DNA from: Pseudomonadota bacterium
GTDB taxonomy: Bacteria; Pseudomonadota; Alphaproteobacteria; Rhizobiales; Aestuariivirgaceae
Assembly: GCA_020161855.1 (NCBI GenBank)
Contig: JAIUNJ010000004.1
Coordinates: 286,903 to 350,902, forward strand
Length of the DNA: 64,000 nt
Direction of reading: 5' to 3'
Shown: positions 61,401 to 64,000 of the stretch, piece after piece
Numbering within the stretch: the stretch's first letter is position 1
Layout of the letters: each line of letters starts with the position of its first letter
Notes under the pieces: generated by a model
The model's database searches: none
The model's input: the letters and a program-made list of their open reading frames with translations, nothing else
What the model was told of the DNA's origin: nothing
Made by a program: the position numbers and the translations under genes

Positions 61401-64000
61401 ATGAACGAGCAAAGCGCCAAGAAAACAGACCGGTACCGTGACACGGTTTTCCTGCCCAAATCTGACTTTCCGATGAAGGCCGGCCTGCCGGAACGGGAGC
61501 CTCAAATTCTCAAGCGCTGGCAGGACATGAAGCTGTTCGAGCGCCTGCGCGAGCAGTCAAAGGGCCGGGAGAAATTCGTGCTCCATGACGGCCCGCCCTA
61601 CGCCAACGGCAACATCCATATCGGCCATGCCCTGAACAAGGTGCTCAAGGATCTGGTGAGCCGCTCGGCCCAGATGTCGGGCTATGATTCCCACTATGTG
61701 CCGGGCTGGGACTGCCACGGCCTGCCGATCGAGTGGAAGATCGAGGAACAGTACCGCGCCAAGGGCAAGAACAAGGATGCGGTGCCCATCAACGAGTTCC
61801 GCAAGGAATGCCGGGAATTCGCCCAGCACTGGATCAATGTGCAGCGTGAGGAATTCAAGCGCCTCGGCGTCGAGGGCAACTGGGACAACCCGTACACCAC
61901 GATGGCTTTCCGCAGCGAAGCGATCATCGCCCGTGAGTTGATGAAGTTCGCCGATACGGGCCAGCTTTACCGTGGCTCCAAGCCGGTGATGTGGAGCGTT
62001 GTCGAAAAGACGGCGCTGGCCGAAGCCGAGGTCGAGTACCACGACTACACCAGCGACGCGATCTACGTGAAGTTTCCGGTGAGGCGCCACGACGAAGCGC
62101 ATACGAAGTCGCGGATCGAGAAGCTTCTGGACCTCGTTTCGCTGATAGGCAGCGAAACACATCCCGGCCAGAAGATCGACCAGGCCGAGTTCGGGCGCGA
62201 TCAGGCCATCGATGATGCGTCGGTCGTGATCTGGACGACCACGCCATGGACGATCCCCGGCAACCGCGCGATCAGCTTTTCGTCGCGGATCGAGTATAGC
62301 CTGATCAAGGTCACCGACGCGCCGGACGGAAACTGGCTGAAGGCCGGTGACAAGCTCATCATTGCCAGCAAGCTCGTCGAGCCCCTTATGAAGGCGGCGA
62401 AAGTGGCCGGCTGGCGCGACCTTCGCACTGTCGATGAGAAGGAGCTTGGCTCGCTCGTCTGTGCGCATCCGCTGGCCGGCTTGGGCTACGGCTTCGATGT
62501 GCCGCTGCTCGATGGCGATCACGTCACCGATGACGCGGGCACAGGCTTTGTGCACACGGCACCGGGACATGGTGCGGACGACTACATCATCTGGACTGCC
62601 AACCAGCGCGCCCTGCGAGAGCGCGGCATCGATACGCACATCCCCGAGACGGTCGATGCGGATGGCTTCTTCACCAAGGATGCGCCGGGTTTCGAGGGCA
62701 AGCGCGTGATCACCGACAAGGGTGAGAAGGGTGATGCCAACGAGACCGTGATCGCCGCGTTGCGGGATGCAGGCATGCTAGTGGCGCGCGAGCGCCTAAA
62801 GCATCAGTATCCGCATTCATGGCGTTCGAAGAAGCCGATCATCTTCCGCAACACGCCGCAGTGGTTCATCTCCATGGGCGATGGCCAGAAGAACGGCCTG
62901 CGCGAGAAGGCGCTGGCCGCCATCGACGTGACTGAATTTTTCCCGCCCGCCGGCAAGAACCGCTTGCGCGGCATGATCGAGCAGCGACCGGACTGGGTGA
63001 TCTCGCGGCAGCGCGCCTGGGGTGTTCCGATCACCGTTTTCGTGGACAAGGCGACGGGCAAAATCCTCAATGATAACAAAGTCAACGAGCGTATCTTTGA
63101 CTCGTTTATTGAGGAAGGTGCTGATGCCTGGTTTGCCGAGGGTGCGAAGGCCCGCTACCTGGCGAATGACTACAGCGCCGATGACTATGAGCAGGTGCGG
63201 GACATCCTCGATGTCTGGTTCGACTCGGGGTCGACGCATGCCTTCACGCTGGAAGGAAATCCGGAACTCAAGTGGCCGGCGGATGTCTATCTCGAAGGTT
63301 CGGACCAGCATCGCGGCTGGTTCCATTCCTCGCTGCTCGAGAGCTGCGGCACACGCGGGCGCGCGCCCTACAATCAGGTGATCACGCACGGCTTCACCAT
63401 GGCCGAGGACGGCCGCAAGATGTCGAAGTCGCTCGGCAACACGGTGGTGCCGCAAGAGGTGATCAAGCAGTCTGGTGCTGACATCCTGCGCCTGTGGGTG
63501 GCGACGGTGGACTATGCCGACGACCAGCGCATCGGCCCGGAGATCATCAAGAACACCGTCGAAGCCTATCGCAAGCTGCGCAACACGTTCCGCTACCTGC
63601 TCGGCGCCCTCGACGGGCTGCATGACTGGGAAGAACTGCGCAACATCAAGGCCGCCGACATGCCTGAGCTGGAGCGCTATGTGCTGCACCGGCTCTGGGA
63701 GGTGGACCAGGCCGTGCGCGAGGCCTATCGCACCTATGACTACAAGCGCATCAGCGCGGTGCTGATGCACTTCATGACGAGCGACCTCTCGGCCTTCTAC
63801 TTCGATATCCGCAAGGACGCGCTTTACTGCGATCCGTGGTCGAGCCTGAAGCGCCGCTCCTGCCGGGCCGTCATGGACCAGCTGTTCCATTGCCTTGTCA
63901 CATGGTGGGCGCCGGTCCTCGTCTTCACCATGGATGAGGTGTGGGTGTCGCGCTTCGGCGGCGAGGGCTCAACGGTGCATGTGATGCCCTTTGCCGAGGC
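61401..64000 (+). CDS. ileS: Isoleucyl-tRNA synthetase (3'-truncated by the window)
   Basis: The first 866 codons of IleS; the gene continues past the window edge. HIGH motif: [18 protein letters not shown] (about residues 64-81). The editing domain includes [16 protein letters not shown] and [16 protein letters not shown]. The KMSKS motif lies in [21 protein letters not shown] (about 667-687). [18 protein letters not shown] segment is typical. It starts with the ATG at 61401; no strong ribosome-binding site is visible. No T-box or other riboswitch was seen in the short leader. Confidence 0.97.
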   Translation, partial: MNEQSAKKTDRYRDTVFLPKSDFPMKAGLPEREPQILKRWQDMKLFERLREQSKGREKFVLHDGPPYANGNIHIGHALNKVLKDLVSRSAQMSGYDSHYVPGWDCHGLPIEWKIEEQYRAKGKNKDAVPINEFRKECREFAQHWINVQREEFKRLGVEGNWDNPYTTMAFRSEAIIARELMKFADTGQLYRGSKPVMWSVVEKTALAEAEVEYHDYTSDAIYVKFPVRRHDEAHTKSRIEKLLDLVSLIGSETHPGQKIDQAEFGRDQAIDDASVVIWTTTPWTIPGNRAISFSSRIEYSLIKVTDAPDGNWLKAGDKLIIASKLVEPLMKAAKVAGWRDLRTVDEKELGSLVCAHPLAGLGYGFDVPLLDGDHVTDDAGTGFVHTAPGHGADDYIIWTANQRALRERGIDTHIPETVDADGFFTKDAPGFEGKRVITDKGEKGDANETVIAALRDAGMLVARERLKHQYPHSWRSKKPIIFRNTPQWFISMGDGQKNGLREKALAAIDVTEFFPPAGKNRLRGMIEQRPDWVISRQRAWGVPITVFVDKATGKILNDNKVNERIFDSFIEEGADAWFAEGAKARYLANDYSADDYEQVRDILDVWFDSGSTHAFTLEGNPELKWPADVYLEGSDQHRGWFHSSLLESCGTRGRAPYNQVITHGFTMAEDGRKMSKSLGNTVVPQEVIKQSGADILRLWVATVDYADDQRIGPEIIKNTVEAYRKLRNTFRYLLGALDGLHDWEELRNIKAADMPELERYVLHRLWEVDQAVREAYRTYDYKRISAVLMHFMTSDLSAFYFDIRKDALYCDPWSSLKRRSCRAVMDQLFHCLVTWWAPVLVFTMDEVWVSRFGGEGSTVHVMPFAE

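Overview
The window reads as chromosomal DNA of a high-GC alphaproteobacterium, most likely of the order Hyphomicrobiales (Rhizobiales). This rests on the gene set: a separate glyQ/glyS pair with a PPDK gene downstream, rpiA-gor, a soluble transhydrogenase, an ExaC-type aldehyde dehydrogenase with a DUF779 partner, Tad-type genes, and several TTAA-N7-TTAA motifs of the CtrA type. No rRNA, CRISPR array, prophage or intact insertion sequence was found. One tRNA gene (Val, CAC) is present.

Layout. 1-4.6 kb: S49 peptidase, small membrane protein, methyltransferase, GFA-family protein, epimerase and bestrophin-like channel. 4.6-7.8 kb: an aldehyde dehydrogenase module (DUF779, ALDH, GAF/Fis regulator). 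8.1-21.2 kb: glyQ-glyS and a PPDK-like gene, separated by about 7.5 kb of accessory DNA. That DNA holds a cobalamin riboswitch with a CbiM-like gene, a chimeric MFS/GlyS ORF, orphan TadE/TadG-like genes, an IclR regulator, a secreted cysteine-repeat protein and an MFS transporter. 21.3-25 kb: SleB-type hydrolase, then a tightly overlapping minus-strand run (ygfZ-like, tag, HD phosphohydrolase, tyrosine phosphatase). 25-34.9 kb: dihydroorotase, AcuI-type reductase, XRE-cupin regulator, GNAT, Nudix, SRAP (YedK), FAD oxidase, Sua5/TsaC, HDAC-like hydrolase, xseB, tlyA and a CPT-like kinase. 34.9-38.2 kb: aroC, a histidine phosphatase, fabI and pdxH. 38.2-40.7 kb: a BrnT/BrnA-type toxin-antitoxin pair overlapping an SDR gene and a PLP-enzyme gene. 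40.7-49.6 kb: EF-hand protein, HtrA-like protease, flavoprotein, class III aminotransferase, a candidate small RNA, glycine-zipper protein, sugar-phosphate transferase, Gfo/Idh/MocA oxidoreductase, a nucleotidyltransferase behind a perfect 32-bp palindrome, and a guanidine-III riboswitch with a guanidinium exporter gene. 49.5-53.6 kb: a polyamine-type ABC transporter. 53.7-64 kb: dapF, tRNA-Val, gph, gabD, rpiA, gor, DUF1989, sthA and a 3'-truncated ileS.

Most genes are core metabolism in short operons with 1-8 base overlaps. The most unusual finding is at 12136-12363. This 75-codon ORF joins the first 26 codons of the MFS gene at 17242 to the last ~50 codons of glyS. The join has 5 bp of microhomology, and the geometry is that expected for the scar of a tandem duplication. 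Other points of interest are the candidate small RNA at about 44634-44693, the palindrome at 48034-48065, the chain of three identical 8-nt gene overlaps at the toxin-antitoxin locus, and a hairpin that covers the ribosome-binding site of an HtrA-like protease.

All assignments come from reading the sequence and from recalled family knowledge. No database search was run.
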